This document shows, piece after piece, positions 14,901-25,100 of a stretch of DNA of 64,000 bases. The stretch's first letter is position 1. The number at the start of each line of letters is the position of its first letter. The stretch comes from Cytophagales bacterium. Its GTDB lineage: Bacteria; Bacteroidota; Bacteroidia; Cytophagales; CCMP332. Under the pieces are notes generated by a model. It was given only the letters and a program-made list of their open reading frames with translations. It did no database searches and was not told the origin of the DNA. The position numbers and the translations under genes are program-made. The stretch is taken from contig JANQSY010000088.1 in NCBI GenBank assembly GCA_028279065.1, positions 1 to 64,000 of the forward strand. Direction: 5' to 3'.

Positions 14901-17900
14901 CCCCGAAGATCACCCTTTGTTCGGTATCGTCAGGATTTACTGTTCGTATCACCTGTCCCCTTGGGTCATAGTACATTGTTACCTTCACTCCTTTCTGGGT
15001 CTCGGTCGGGGTTTGATAATCAAAGCCCGAGTCGAAAAAGGGTTCATATTTTTCCACTACCTGCCCCTTGTTGTCATAGACCTGCCAGCCACTGACCACC
15101 ACGTTCAACGGATCCTGACTGTCTCGCTCGGTACCCTCAGCATTGGTGCTGGTCCCATCTGGGTCGGGATTCAATCCGGAATCACCAAAGATCCGATCAT
15201 CAGAGGTCTTCCCAAAGATCACATCTTCGGCCTGCTGACGAGTCTGCAACAGCCTTCCAAAGCCGTCTGTATATTCGTATTTAACGAAGGTGTTGTTATT
15301 AAAATTGGGATTCGATGTATCCGTTTTGTGGTATTCACGGGTGGTGCTTTTGACATAGACCGGGTCACCATTATTAATGAAATTGAAAAAATCATACTCC
15401 ATTTTTACAGCCGGATCAGCTTCGGTATCCATCCAACTGATGAACCCATTGCGATAGAGTTTTGCGGTAACAAATCCCAAAGGAGAAAACAACACTCTGG
15501 AATCGTTGAGGTTGGCATCTCTGATTTCTCTATACTGAAGCGTCCTGTAATCCATGGTAAGGTTAGATACAATGCTAGAACTTGAACTGAATCCCTTGAG
15601 TTCAAATTGAGTTTTCATGTCAAGCTTAGCCTTATACCCGTAGTTATCATAGTCGTACCTCTGGTAATATTTCCAACCTACCCAGTCCCTGTTGATTTGT
15701 CCCCGGCCACCAACCTTTCTCCTGGATTCGACTGAATAATGTCCTCCCACCCAACCTTCATCTTCACCCGCATCGTAGTCATAGAGATTGATCAAATCCT
15801 GCGCCTCTGTTGGATACCCATTCCATACTGGATCCGTTATTCCATGATAGATCACCGGAGTAGAACCATATACCGAATCAACCACATCATGGCTAATTAG
15901 AAGTCTCCGTATCCTTTTTAGTGCCCCCCACTGACCAATTATTCCAAAATCTGCACCATTAAGGTCAGCCAAATCACTGCCGTCATAGTTGTACACGACA
16001 TGTCCGAACGCCTTTTGGTTATTGCTGTTGGAAACTGTGGAATCCACCAGAGTGGTCAGATCATCCCTTCCGTTGTTTTCAATTTCATAATCCTTATCCG
16101 AACATACCCTGTCCACGATATAGGTGCCTCCTGCGGTATCATTGTACCCAAACACCTTCTCCTTCAAAGTGACCAGGTAAGGCTCATCTGGGTCTGTCGT
16201 GAGGGTTTTGCTAAAATCCCTTCCCCTGGGCACTGCAACGGAAATCGATTCCTGAACATTACCATAGCTATCAAAGTTTCTGGAGAAGGAGAAGGTATGA
16301 TGATTCTCCGACTTCTCTCCCCGCTCCCACTGGGTGGTCCTGCTGGCTATCCCCATACTGAAAAACACAAAGGCCGATCCCCAGTTCTTCTTCTCCGGGA
16401 AAACTCCTGATTTGGTGGTACTGCCTTCGGTGATCTGGTAATCTGCTGGTTTGAACTCCTGCCGCAGCTCATAATGCTGCTCAGTGACGGTATAGGGTCT
16501 TTCTTCTTTCGCACTCCCATCCAGGGCATACAGTTCAGTTCGCAAGGAAGAGCCTCTTAAGGCCCGGTGGGCATCTCTTCTGGCCCTCCTTGGCAGGGCG
16601 GATAAAAAGGATTTCAGGCTGTCCTGCAGATCAAAGGCGTTCTTATCCTCTGTGAAGTACTCTTTCGAAAAATCCGGAATATACCAGTCCCCATACTCGA
16701 ATCCAACAGGACCCAGGTAAAACCAGTTTTTGGTCAGCAGCGGCGGTGAGTAGGCAGTCTGCGATACCGCCTCAAAGCTCTGGCCCTCATGCAGGCCCTC
16801 AGCATTGTATCTTTCAAAGGTCTCTGTATCCTGCTGGTCCACACGGCCAAAGCCCCTGAACTCCCGCTCTCCCCCATCCCAGTGGCCATGATGATAATTG
16901 TATTCGGTGGCCAGTTTACCCTGGCTGATCTGATCGATCACCTCCACACAACTCACCACCTGCACCGGAAAAGGCAAATGGGTCTGCCAGCGCTCTTTTG
17001 GGTTCTTGTAATCCCTTAGGTAATGAACGATCGAAGACTCATACTTCACCCGTGTCAGGGCTCCCATGTTGTTATCCATTTCTGTCAAGACATAGGGCTT
17101 CACACCCCCGGTCAGATCCAGGAAGTACATATTCTCTCTGGTGCGATAGCTGCCATCCGAGCTCCACAGTATACCCGGCGTCCCCTGGCCCAGAAGATCC
17201 ACGATCCGCACAGAATCCATGTCGTTCACCGGTGGAGTGCCCGAGATCTCGATCACCTGCCCAAAACGCTCTCCCTGATGGTTGATCCACAGGCTGATCT
17301 TGTTATTGTCCACATAGATCATGTCCGCCACCCCATCTCCATCCAGATCCCCTAGATATACCCGCTTCGGGTCAAAATCATAGCCCACCCTTGGATAATA
17401 GGCCAGGATCTTTCTTGCTCCCCAGTTCCCATGACCCAGGTTTGGCCAATAGCTCACTCCTCCATTCTCCACCAACACCAGGTCCTGCAGGCCATCCCCA
17501 CTCATGTCAGCGGTCTTCACCCTTGGATCCCCGAAGGTGATGTTGGGAAAATCAAAGGCCCGACTGCGGTTCACGATCCGGGGTTCATCCCAGCCCAGCT
17601 CCGAGTCCTGGAAATAACATTCCAGGCTTACCCCGTTTCTCAGTACATCGGTGATCCCGTTGCCAGTCAGGTCCATCATCTTCACCTCCGGGTCAGCAAA
17701 GGAGAAACTGGGAGCCGTGCTCTGCGGTCTGAATGACTCCCGGTCCCATTTTCCCGAAAAATTCAGGGGAAAGTAGCCAGTCAGGCCGGGTTTCTTTGAA
17801 AGCAGATCTGCCCTCCCATCTCCATCGGCATCCACCAATTGGATATCAGGATCCTCCAGGCTCAATCCAAGTGGAGCCTCCTCCATCAATCTGGGAACCC

Positions 17901-19122
17901 CGAACTCCCCATTGCCCATATTTTGCCAGTAACGCACATAAGTGCCATTCATCTCGATGATGTCTGGAAGCCCGTTGCCATCCAGGTCGATGAGCTCCAT
18001 GGTTGGTGCTCCGAGTGATTGGCCGGGCAGATCCTTGCCCTCCACCGGGGCAAAGTCTCTGTTCTCTGGCGCATAGCCGGTATAGCTGAAAGCCAGCGGG
18101 GGCATGTCCTCAGTGATCGGATCCTCATTGGAATCCTGATCATGGCCTCTTACCTGAACCGATTTGAGCAGGGATGCTCCATTGTAGGGCGAGTTCTCAT
18201 AGCTCAGAATATAGGACTTGGTCAGAATGCCTTCATCGATGTCATAGCTCTGATCATCGTAATTATCGGGAAGATCGGTACTCAATGGGTGGGTGTTGAT
18301 CTTGATCTCCTGGCAAAGCTTATTGGTTCTGACCTGGAACCCTGAAGTATGGGTGGAGAAAGGATCGCTTCGATCTTGGGCTCCGTAATCCATGTTCACC
18401 GTGATCAGAAATCGCTCTGTCCCATTATCGTTATAATCAACATATTTAACTGCTTTTAAATACAGTTGATCATAGCCCATCTCATTCTTCGACTCGTCTC
18501 TAGGCACTAAGTCTCTCTCATAATCATAGACGATGATGTTCCCGAAGGGGTCCTGAGTTTTGTACAATTTCCAGGCAAAGATCTTGCTGCGTTTGGCCGG
18601 ATCAGCGATCACCGTATTGGCCGCATCTTCGGCATCCAGGTCCGGGTTGCCATAATAGCTCACCAGCCCATCCTTGCTCCTGACCTCCCAGTAGTTTTTC
18701 CCATCATCAAAATGATGGGTGATCCTGGCAAACAGCCCTTCGGTTCTGGGGCGGTAGATCCTTGAAGTTGGAACATTATTCTCCTCGATCTGCTCGATGG
18801 GAATGAGGTCCTCGGAGCCGGAAAGAATGAATACATCTGTCTCCGAACAGTACTGGGGCACCCCCTTGTTGGTCTTGCGCATGATGCCCGGAATCGACAG
18901 GCCCCAACCCAGGCCATAAGGACCATTGCCATTGCCGGTGGAATAGCCAAGGCTCAGCTGAGGTTGAAAACCTATCCTGCCTTCGGGGATGGCTATGGGA
19001 ACCGAGAAGTTGCCCGTGCCGGTGAACAGATCGGGAGAGAACTTCTCCCCCATTCCACTAACAGCCCCGCCTCCCTGAGGAAGCGAGATCACATTATCCC
19101 CTATTCCTGATTTATTGCTCAT
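11929..19122 (-). CDS. fused TcB-TcC toxin-complex protein with metallopeptidase-like tip
   Basis: This 2397-residue protein joins the B and C subunits of a Tc toxin, which form the hollow Rhs cocoon that encloses the toxic tip and docks on TcA. In order: SpvB domain (about 1-330; LPQGGGAVSGMGEKFSPDLF), FG-GAP/VCBS propeller repeats (about 360-650; DLDGNGLPDI, DADGDGRADL, DMSGDGLQDL, DLDGDGVADM), TcdB middle domains (about 670-1020; HHGHWDGGEREFRGFGRVDQ), YD/Rhs repeats (about 1400-2050), and Rhs core (2070-2127) with RYYAP where RYYDP is usual. A DIEGL element (2149-2153) matches the DPxG-L release point. The 244-residue tip (2154-2397) holds THEIFHRMGF: His2348, Glu2349 and His2352 form an HExxH zinc site. 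Start ATG 19120-19122 lies 12 bp behind the TcA gene; the immunity gene follows without a gap. Confidence 0.93.
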   Translation of the reverse strand: MSNKSGIGDNVISLPQGGGAVSGMGEKFSPDLFTGTGNFSVPIAIPEGRIGFQPQLSLGYSTGNGNGPYGLGWGLSIPGIMRKTNKGVPQYCSETDVFILSGSEDLIPIEQIEENNVPTSRIYRPRTEGLFARITHHFDDGKNYWEVRSKDGLVSYYGNPDLDAEDAANTVIADPAKRSKIFAWKLYKTQDPFGNIIVYDYERDLVPRDESKNEMGYDQLYLKAVKYVDYNDNGTERFLITVNMDYGAQDRSDPFSTHTSGFQVRTNKLCQEIKINTHPLSTDLPDNYDDQSYDIDEGILTKSYILSYENSPYNGASLLKSVQVRGHDQDSNEDPITEDMPPLAFSYTGYAPENRDFAPVEGKDLPGQSLGAPTMELIDLDGNGLPDIIEMNGTYVRYWQNMGNGEFGVPRLMEEAPLGLSLEDPDIQLVDADGDGRADLLSKKPGLTGYFPLNFSGKWDRESFRPQSTAPSFSFADPEVKMMDLTGNGITDVLRNGVSLECYFQDSELGWDEPRIVNRSRAFDFPNITFGDPRVKTADMSGDGLQDLVLVENGGVSYWPNLGHGNWGARKILAYYPRVGYDFDPKRVYLGDLDGDGVADMIYVDNNKISLWINHQGERFGQVIEISGTPPVNDMDSVRIVDLLGQGTPGILWSSDGSYRTRENMYFLDLTGGVKPYVLTEMDNNMGALTRVKYESSIVHYLRDYKNPKERWQTHLPFPVQVVSCVEVIDQISQGKLATEYNYHHGHWDGGEREFRGFGRVDQQDTETFERYNAEGLHEGQSFEAVSQTAYSPPLLTKNWFYLGPVGFEYGDWYIPDFSKEYFTEDKNAFDLQDSLKSFLSALPRRARRDAHRALRGSSLRTELYALDGSAKEERPYTVTEQHYELRQEFKPADYQITEGSTTKSGVFPEKKNWGSAFVFFSMGIASRTTQWERGEKSENHHTFSFSRNFDSYGNVQESISVAVPRGRDFSKTLTTDPDEPYLVTLKEKVFGYNDTAGGTYIVDRVCSDKDYEIENNGRDDLTTLVDSTVSNSNNQKAFGHVVYNYDGSDLADLNGADFGIIGQWGALKRIRRLLISHDVVDSVYGSTPVIYHGITDPVWNGYPTEAQDLINLYDYDAGEDEGWVGGHYSVESRRKVGGRGQINRDWVGWKYYQRYDYDNYGYKAKLDMKTQFELKGFSSSSSIVSNLTMDYRTLQYREIRDANLNDSRVLFSPLGFVTAKLYRNGFISWMDTEADPAVKMEYDFFNFINNGDPVYVKSTTREYHKTDTSNPNFNNNTFVKYEYTDGFGRLLQTRQQAEDVIFGKTSDDRIFGDSGLNPDPDGTSTNAEGTERDSQDPLNVVVSGWQVYDNKGQVVEKYEPFFDSGFDYQTPTETQKGVKVTMYYDPRGQVIRTVNPDDTEQRVIFGVPGTIASPDLEELDEFEPTPWESYTYDANDLGGATHPTESADYDDHWYTPSSVVLDALGRQVKTTQRVDDNSSNDIVMEYSYDIRGNVLEITDALSRTVTTNKYSEANWLIEEDHLDSGKTTYYFHYSGKPKHIVRANGSETMIMFDTLTREVYVWGKDQSDDDWTVRKFTYYGEHAFSPGAPQYTNNHIGRPYQIFDGAGLMTYPEYDFKGNPVNTIRQVVKDEKLKNSIPGTWQDLKDSAFFADHTALIPDDFDTTGYVKPDATELDDHVDDYMEDHEYEHDYAYDALSRPVEVTLPKGGSGMRRPKSIRYNERGLVKEMNFNNSQYSFAKMHYNAKGQRILMLSKKIMTRYAYDENTFRLKRMRAWAYEEPVGTTHEYAEINSSNWNDKIDYAYTYDLVGNILSQRIVVPEDLTRNFEYDPLYRLISATGRECDIPLSTPPWDTVSRCHSYNDVRAYKREYSYDEMGNIEELKHIDVDHGTNGFTRRYNYQTGNNLLDDFDNGNDPTPTVHASYTYDDNGNQIKTNTERNFTWNHQNQMVTYFNQVNDGDEPTVYSIYLYDYTGQRVKKWIRKQGDLNLVTNYIADDYEHLYETDHSLTLDTNNNVDFVKLNLDGAMINSEKFGNDTKKKAGKYHWLTYINDHLGSPVFTYRTNTGYDYSRSEYFPFGELAFGTHADYTQQRYRFAGKERDEDHGLSYFGARYYAPWTCRFTSVDPLAMKFADISPYNYAGNRPITKQDIEGLQEKGRPESGNNNRPQAFGKLETDESGKTTLEINIHLIVIEGSPENKGFSKEQIEDIKGIESELNRQNFKLDKVNIGDAEYNNVELKFKINVETVSSFQEGSKELRGKFAIYQSKPIEGGGNTIETEKVLIVNYSKKEFRNLENAKRTAMEHETSVPKLSGISGYATDERSGLIQMQEGVIAHEGAGGDFQTNVTHEIFHRMGFNFDRAKQGIGKGNTLDLGLSPKGIESMIQNLDSWNQIFKVE
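11932..12663 (-). other. variable toxin tip region of the TcB-TcC gene
   Basis: These 244 codons follow the DIEGL release element and are unrelated to the tip of the orphan cassette, although the core before them is nearly identical. The region contains HEIFH followed by RMGFNFD, so it is a zincin-like peptidase candidate; the third ligand is not certain (an Asp lies one position later than in strict metzincins). It has no hydrophobic helices, unlike the orphan tip. Confidence 0.7.
12742..12917. repeat. Rhs-core homology segment, full-length copy
   Basis: This is the partner of 2833-3008 (176 bp, 12 mismatches by eye, 61-bp identical end). It encodes the last Rhs-core residues before the variable tip. 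Crossing over here would put the 365-aa protein's tip and its immunity gene in frame behind the Tc carrier. Confidence 0.85.
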
Positions 19123-19134
19123 GATTACAGCAGT

Positions 19135-22100
19135 TTATGACCAGGATGGGGTCTGACCCTTGTAGGAAATGACCAGGTAAATATCATTTACTCGATCCCT
19201 AAAGAAGGACTGCTTCTCGGAATCACTCAGGGGGAGGTTGCCATTAACGATGACATTTCCTATTTCCATATTCCATCTAACGCCCTGATCCACAGGCTGA
19301 GCCAATGAAATCCAATTGCTACCGGAAGTGCTTCTTGTTGAAATCCTCCCTTCAACAGTTGTGCAAAGCCTGTCATTCAAGCTAACCTCTACCTCGACCG
19401 GTTCCTGATCCGAACCTTCGATATCGAACATCATCATGATCTGTTCGATGCGTGGGTTTCTAAGGTTTGCCGGGAAATCTGATGGTGAAAGATCAATTGA
19501 GACCTTGAACATCTCACCGGATTCAAGCAAATCACAATTGTTCAGGTCGAACCACTGATCAGGAAAATTACTTTTGAAGCTAAAAGGCCTCTCTCCATCA
19601 AAGTTGGTCCCCAGGTTTCCAATTACGACGGTTTTGTAATCAGGATTGTCCAGCGCGGTATAATCAATGGTCAGTATGATATCCGCGATTCCATTGTAAT
19701 CAATGAAATTGGAGGGTTTCTGCATTTCAAAGATCCATCCGCTTTCCACTCCCATACCCTCAAAGGGGTTTAGCATTTCGTTAACAGGATTGAGATCAAA
19801 AACACCAGTGGCCCCGATGGTGTTGGAGAATGAAATTTTCTCAGGCATACGATTGATGTTGACTTTTGTTGGGTTAATAATTCCATTAACAACTTTGGAG
19901 GTTCCGGAATTTGATAGGCTCGCCTTTATTCCGTCCACCGTAGGGACAAGTGCAATTACCGAGACCGAAACCCTCTTGATAAGCCTCAGATATTGTCCGG
20001 GGAAGTCCCTGTCAAATATCTCCATCGGGGTACTGAAATAAAGGACCCCACTATCCTTGAATGCTGCAAAAGAACTGGGATCAAGGGTGGACAGAGAGAT
20101 GGATTTCGAAATTTGAAGCTTGCGCTTATTGGTTTCCAGGGCTTCTTGTTCAAGCTGAACAATATCCTGGATCAATCGTGCTGATCCCGTCAACCCCTTT
20201 CGATCCGTGGCCTCTCCTTCATCTTGTAATCCTGCCAAAAGTCCATTCCCATCAGAACCATCGGTCCAATAATCCTCCCGTACTGTTGAGGTAGGCGCTT
20301 GTTGGCGCTCAAAGCCTAGTTGGTAGTAGGCCATTTTAGCGGTAGCGGTGGCTTGGGCCAGAAAGTATGAATAAACCCCCTCGATTACTCCGGCCATCCA
20401 GGAGTAGAGCTCAGCGGAAGTAAACTTGTCCTTCAGAAAGTCAAGGTTCTCCTTGGCGTATTGCTTCTGGAGCTCAGCGATCTTCTTCTCCTGAGCGCTT
20501 TGATCCACCCGAAGTTCAGAGATCTTTATGTTTTGCTGCCCGATTTTGATATCATGCTGTGCTAGCAATTCCTGAAATTCCCATTCTTCGGTACGACGTT
20601 CGTATGAAGCTAATTGTGACAAAATAGATGATTCCAATTGCATTATATTAGCCACTCCTCCAGCAAGAATCCCAGCCGCCGTAAAGGCGCCTCCTATTGA
20701 TCCAGCACCTCCAAACCACCCACCAGAAACAACAGCTCCTGTCGCAGACAGAGCAGAGGAAGCACCAACCCATATTTGGGCATTTTTCAGATTATTAATT
20801 GAACCTTGCTCAAAAGCCAGCAACCCTTGGTCTAATAGTTCCTTGTAATGAGAGCTAACCTCCTGGCTTTTGTTAAGTTGCAAAGTGGACAATTTTACTC
20901 CTTCCTTAGCCTCTTTCAACCTAATATCCTGAAGTCGAATACTTTCACTGGAAAGATTAAGACTCTGTTCGGCCTGTAGAATAGAATAGCTTTCCGCATC
21001 AAACTTCTCCAAAAGCGACAAGAATTGACTCTCCATCTGCCCGGCATAATTGGCTTGCTCCTTCGCTCTTGCAAGCAAATAAGAAAATCTGTAGATCCCC
21101 GGTAAAGCCCCTAGATCATTGATGTCCGTGCCCCCATTGGTGGCCAAGCCCGGGATCCCTGATGTGGCATTGGTTGGCGCGCTAAAAGGTTCCAATGGGC
21201 GCTCATAGCCTGAGATATTCCTGCCGCTATAGATTTTGGACAAATTCAGTTGAGCCTTAAGTGCCAAATAACTTGACAAGGGGTTCTTCGGAATTCCAAA
21301 AACAAATTTGGATATCCCTGAAAATTGAGGCCCAAGTATTGGTGTTGAGGTCCTTAGAGTCCCAGCCGGATTATTTGTCAGATCAAGATCCTTGGAATTG
21401 AATCCATTATCATCGGTACCCACAATCTTAGCATCATAAAACTCTTCGTCCATATCCGCTCCGGATGCCAACTCAATGACGGGACTTTCATAATCCGGAC
21501 TATCAATTATATGAATGGTCTCACTTCTCAGCCAATCGGCACTTCCTGATGTAGGGGTTGTAGTGAGATAATCATCAGCAATCCCAACTCTATTTTTGAC
21601 CGCATAAATTGTCCTTTGTACTCCTTGTGAACGGATAGTCTTGGAATGATCCTCTCCATCAGTCGCCGTTGCCCCGGCCAACCGTACAGCATCTCCAGCC
21701 TGCTTGGCCTTTGTATGTATCTGCTGAAACGAAAACCGCTGGATACCAACCTGATCATGCACCGCATCCAATACAGACTGTATAAAAGATTTACAGGCTA
21801 ATTGTATGGCGTCGTCATCCACTGCACCTTCAATGGCCATCTCATGAGCACCAAATTCAATATCGATGAAACTCTGTAACCTCTCACACAGCTTTATCGA
21901 ATTCAGGGCCATAATCCCGGCATCTACCAAACTTTGCCATTTTTCCAGGCCCTCTGGCACTGTAATGCTGAGAGTAGATATTTTTTCAGCGCAATCACTC
22001 TGGGTTTTAACGTCCTGAAAACTCTTAAGCGCTTCAAGCGCCTCTTTGTAAAGTTCCCTTGCCTTGGCAACCGACTCTGCGGTATCCTTGGTAAATTCAG

Positions 22101-25100
22101 AGTCACCATAAGCGATCAGACATTGACTGATCCCATTTACGATGTAGGTCTGGTTAGCTAAATATCGGGTGTTACCCAATGAATGAGGATGCAAAGGGTC
22201 TTGCAGCCAACTTTGATTCTTAGAAAAGGTCGAAGCAATCACTGCATCGTTAAGCCCTTGATAGATCTCCCGTTTCTCAGATTTATTAAAATCATAGACC
22301 TGAGCATACCACTTCAAAGAATCCTCAAAGTTTCCCGAATCCCTTAACTTTTCCGCCATCAACAATGGAAAATGCAGGTAAGCTTCATCGTAATAGAAAT
22401 GCTCAACAGGAGTTGAGTTTGCCAAATTCTGCAGATTCATTTTAGGCTTGGAAATCGGTGACTTTGTCAATTCTAAATCATCGATCGCCCTTGGAGATAT
22501 GAATTTTGAGGCAGTCTTTTTCGGGACACCGGTGTCCAATTCAAATCTGGCCATCCTGAGATAACCATGATGAAATAACCAGTTGTTATAGTTATTTTCA
22601 GATTTACCAGAGTAATTAGTCACTTGCGAATGATGCCACATAAATGGTAAACTGTTGGCGTGAAAGGTCGTAGGAATCACACCATTACTGGTGTTAGGAT
22701 TTGCCAGATCCACTACAATGGCATCAGATGAGCTATCACCACCATTTCCCAGGGGTATAAGAATCTTGGTTGGGTCTAAGAAGGAAATACCCTTAGAATT
22801 TGCACCCTGTTTCTCAAATGCAAAGTTGAAATACTTGCCTGAATCATCAGATGTTTGTGTGGTAGCAATTCCAGTTATTCTTCCCTTGTGAGCAACAGAA
22901 ATGAACAAATGACCTGGCCTATTTCCATCTTTGACTACATATGAAGGCCTGTCATTATGAAAGTTTTTATCAGCATTGTGAAAATCATTTCCACTACAAT
23001 GCGTATCCCAGAAAATTGGTTTCCAAGTAAATGTTTGACCAGGCTTTTCTCTATAAAGAATAAATCTTAAGCTATTATCCCTGGGGTGCCCGGTAGTCTG
23101 GTTCCCGATTTTATAATATCTAAAGATCGACCTACCATCGTTTTTGTTTTCAAAATACCCACCATAATGGCTCCCCTTTACATTGGATTTATCAAAACTA
23201 GGGCTGGGTATTTTGATCAGATTATTATTCCATTCACAACCTCGTGGGTTAAATGATAAGCCAAAGAGCTCATCGTTATCATTGGTTTTAAAAAAGAAAA
23301 CAATATCCTCATTTGGAGGTCGATCCTTATTTACGTAATGGCCGACAAAGAATAGACCCTTCGTAGCTTCTGGAAGTTCTTTCCATATATTCTTGGGGTC
23401 AAACTCCTCGTTTCCAAATTCGGGATTTTGAAGAGAAAAGTATCGTTTCCCATTTTTTTCGGCTATAACCAATACTTTTAGCTCAGGATCGGACAGGTAC
23501 TCCTTACAATCACTGTTGCCTATTTTTTCTTCTGCATTTATTAGTACACCTCCCAGTGAAGACAAGCCGGATATATCCTTTAAGTAATCGCTAAATTTAC
23601 CCTCCAATTCACAGGCATCCTCTTGCTTAAATCTTCTCGCTCGTAAAACATCATTGGTGATCTCCTTGAATTTTCCAGAAAAGTGTCTTTTATATTGGGG
23701 GGCAAGCAAATTTTCAGGATAAAGAAAAATCATCATCGCAGCACGCCAGGAGGCATATCTCCCAAGCCACTTCCATTCTTCATCAAAGAAATCCGAGTTT
23801 ACATTGTAGTTGTAGCTATTCTCATAAGCTTGATTTCGAATACCCCAGAGGAGGCCTTGCAAGGTAGTTGTTGCCTGGGTGATCCGATTGGTTCGTATCT
23901 CCCCGAGACTATGCATGTCCATCAGGAGTGAATTTTCCAGACTAAGAGAATCCTCATTTTCAACTTCCTCAATTAGAAGATCTCGCAAGGTGGTCATATG
24001 ATCCTTTTCAAGATCCTCAACCATTGTTGTGGAGGATTCAAACAGGGTAGAAAGCTGGGTTGTCCTGGATGAAATCTTATCTCTGTGTTCCTGTCTTGAA
24101 ACGATAGAAGCCCTCCACCTATTAAAACTCAATTCACTCTCCTGAAGAGAAGAAAGGGGCCTGAAATGAAATGGCGATAAAGTTATGCCGTCATCATCCT
24201 CATCTTGCTTCCAATCACTTGCCTTTTCCTTCTTGTACACATTGATCAATATGTCTTTTGCCTGGTCCCACCAATCAGAACCAGCAAGAAATTGCTTCCA
24301 TTCGTACTCTCTCTGCAAGGTGGTTTTGAGATACCTGAATTCAGAAAAACTCAGGCTGGCTTGATTTAGATCCTCCTGGATATTGAATCCATCGTTTTCC
24401 TTGTTATTTAATAAAACAATATCGTCAAACTTAAATGGCTGTTTGCTGAGTCCGTTTAAATTATTAAAACTATCGATCAGCTGTTCCAGCTGTGTTTTCA
24501 AGAACATGTTTGAAATTGTTCCCGGGTTGCCTGAATGGAGAACCAATCCTTTCCTTCCCGGTGCAGACTGAAAACAAACAGTATTACTTAAGCCAAAATT
24601 TCCTCCACTAAGATCATCTGTTTCCAAAAAGCTAAATTCTTTGTTGAATCGATGAAGATCTAAACCAGAAAGAATGAAAATATTTCCAAACTCATCAGGA
24701 CTTATTGAAAGCGTGTTAATCGAATTGATCTCAGCGGTCTCCGAGGCCAGAGCATGTTCCTCAGACCAATTAGCGGTTTTTAAAACATAGACTTCCGCAT
24801 CCGTTCCAGCCAGGAGGCGTCCTTTTTCAGGAGCCATTACCTCCTGGATGCCCTCTCCAGTTTTATTCCATACCACGACTGGAGCGCCAAGTTCAAGGAT
24901 TTGGCCTTGGTCATTGGCAATAAGCAGCTGGCCTTTCCTATAATGGCCTATGGACAAGGTACCAGAGAAATTAAGCCAACCATTTTTTGAGTACCAGGAC
25001 CTTTCCAAAGCCGGAGTAGATTGATCGTCTATTTGCTCGATACTCCCTGAACGAGAGGAGATTACCAATCCATTGTAACTTCCTCCACTATCCTGTGACA

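Noticed and set aside
14764-15585. 273-codon plus-strand frame inside the TcB-TcC gene
   Set aside because: Antisense to a long, well-supported Rhs/YD-repeat coding region; no family signal, and biased codon use explains the open frame.
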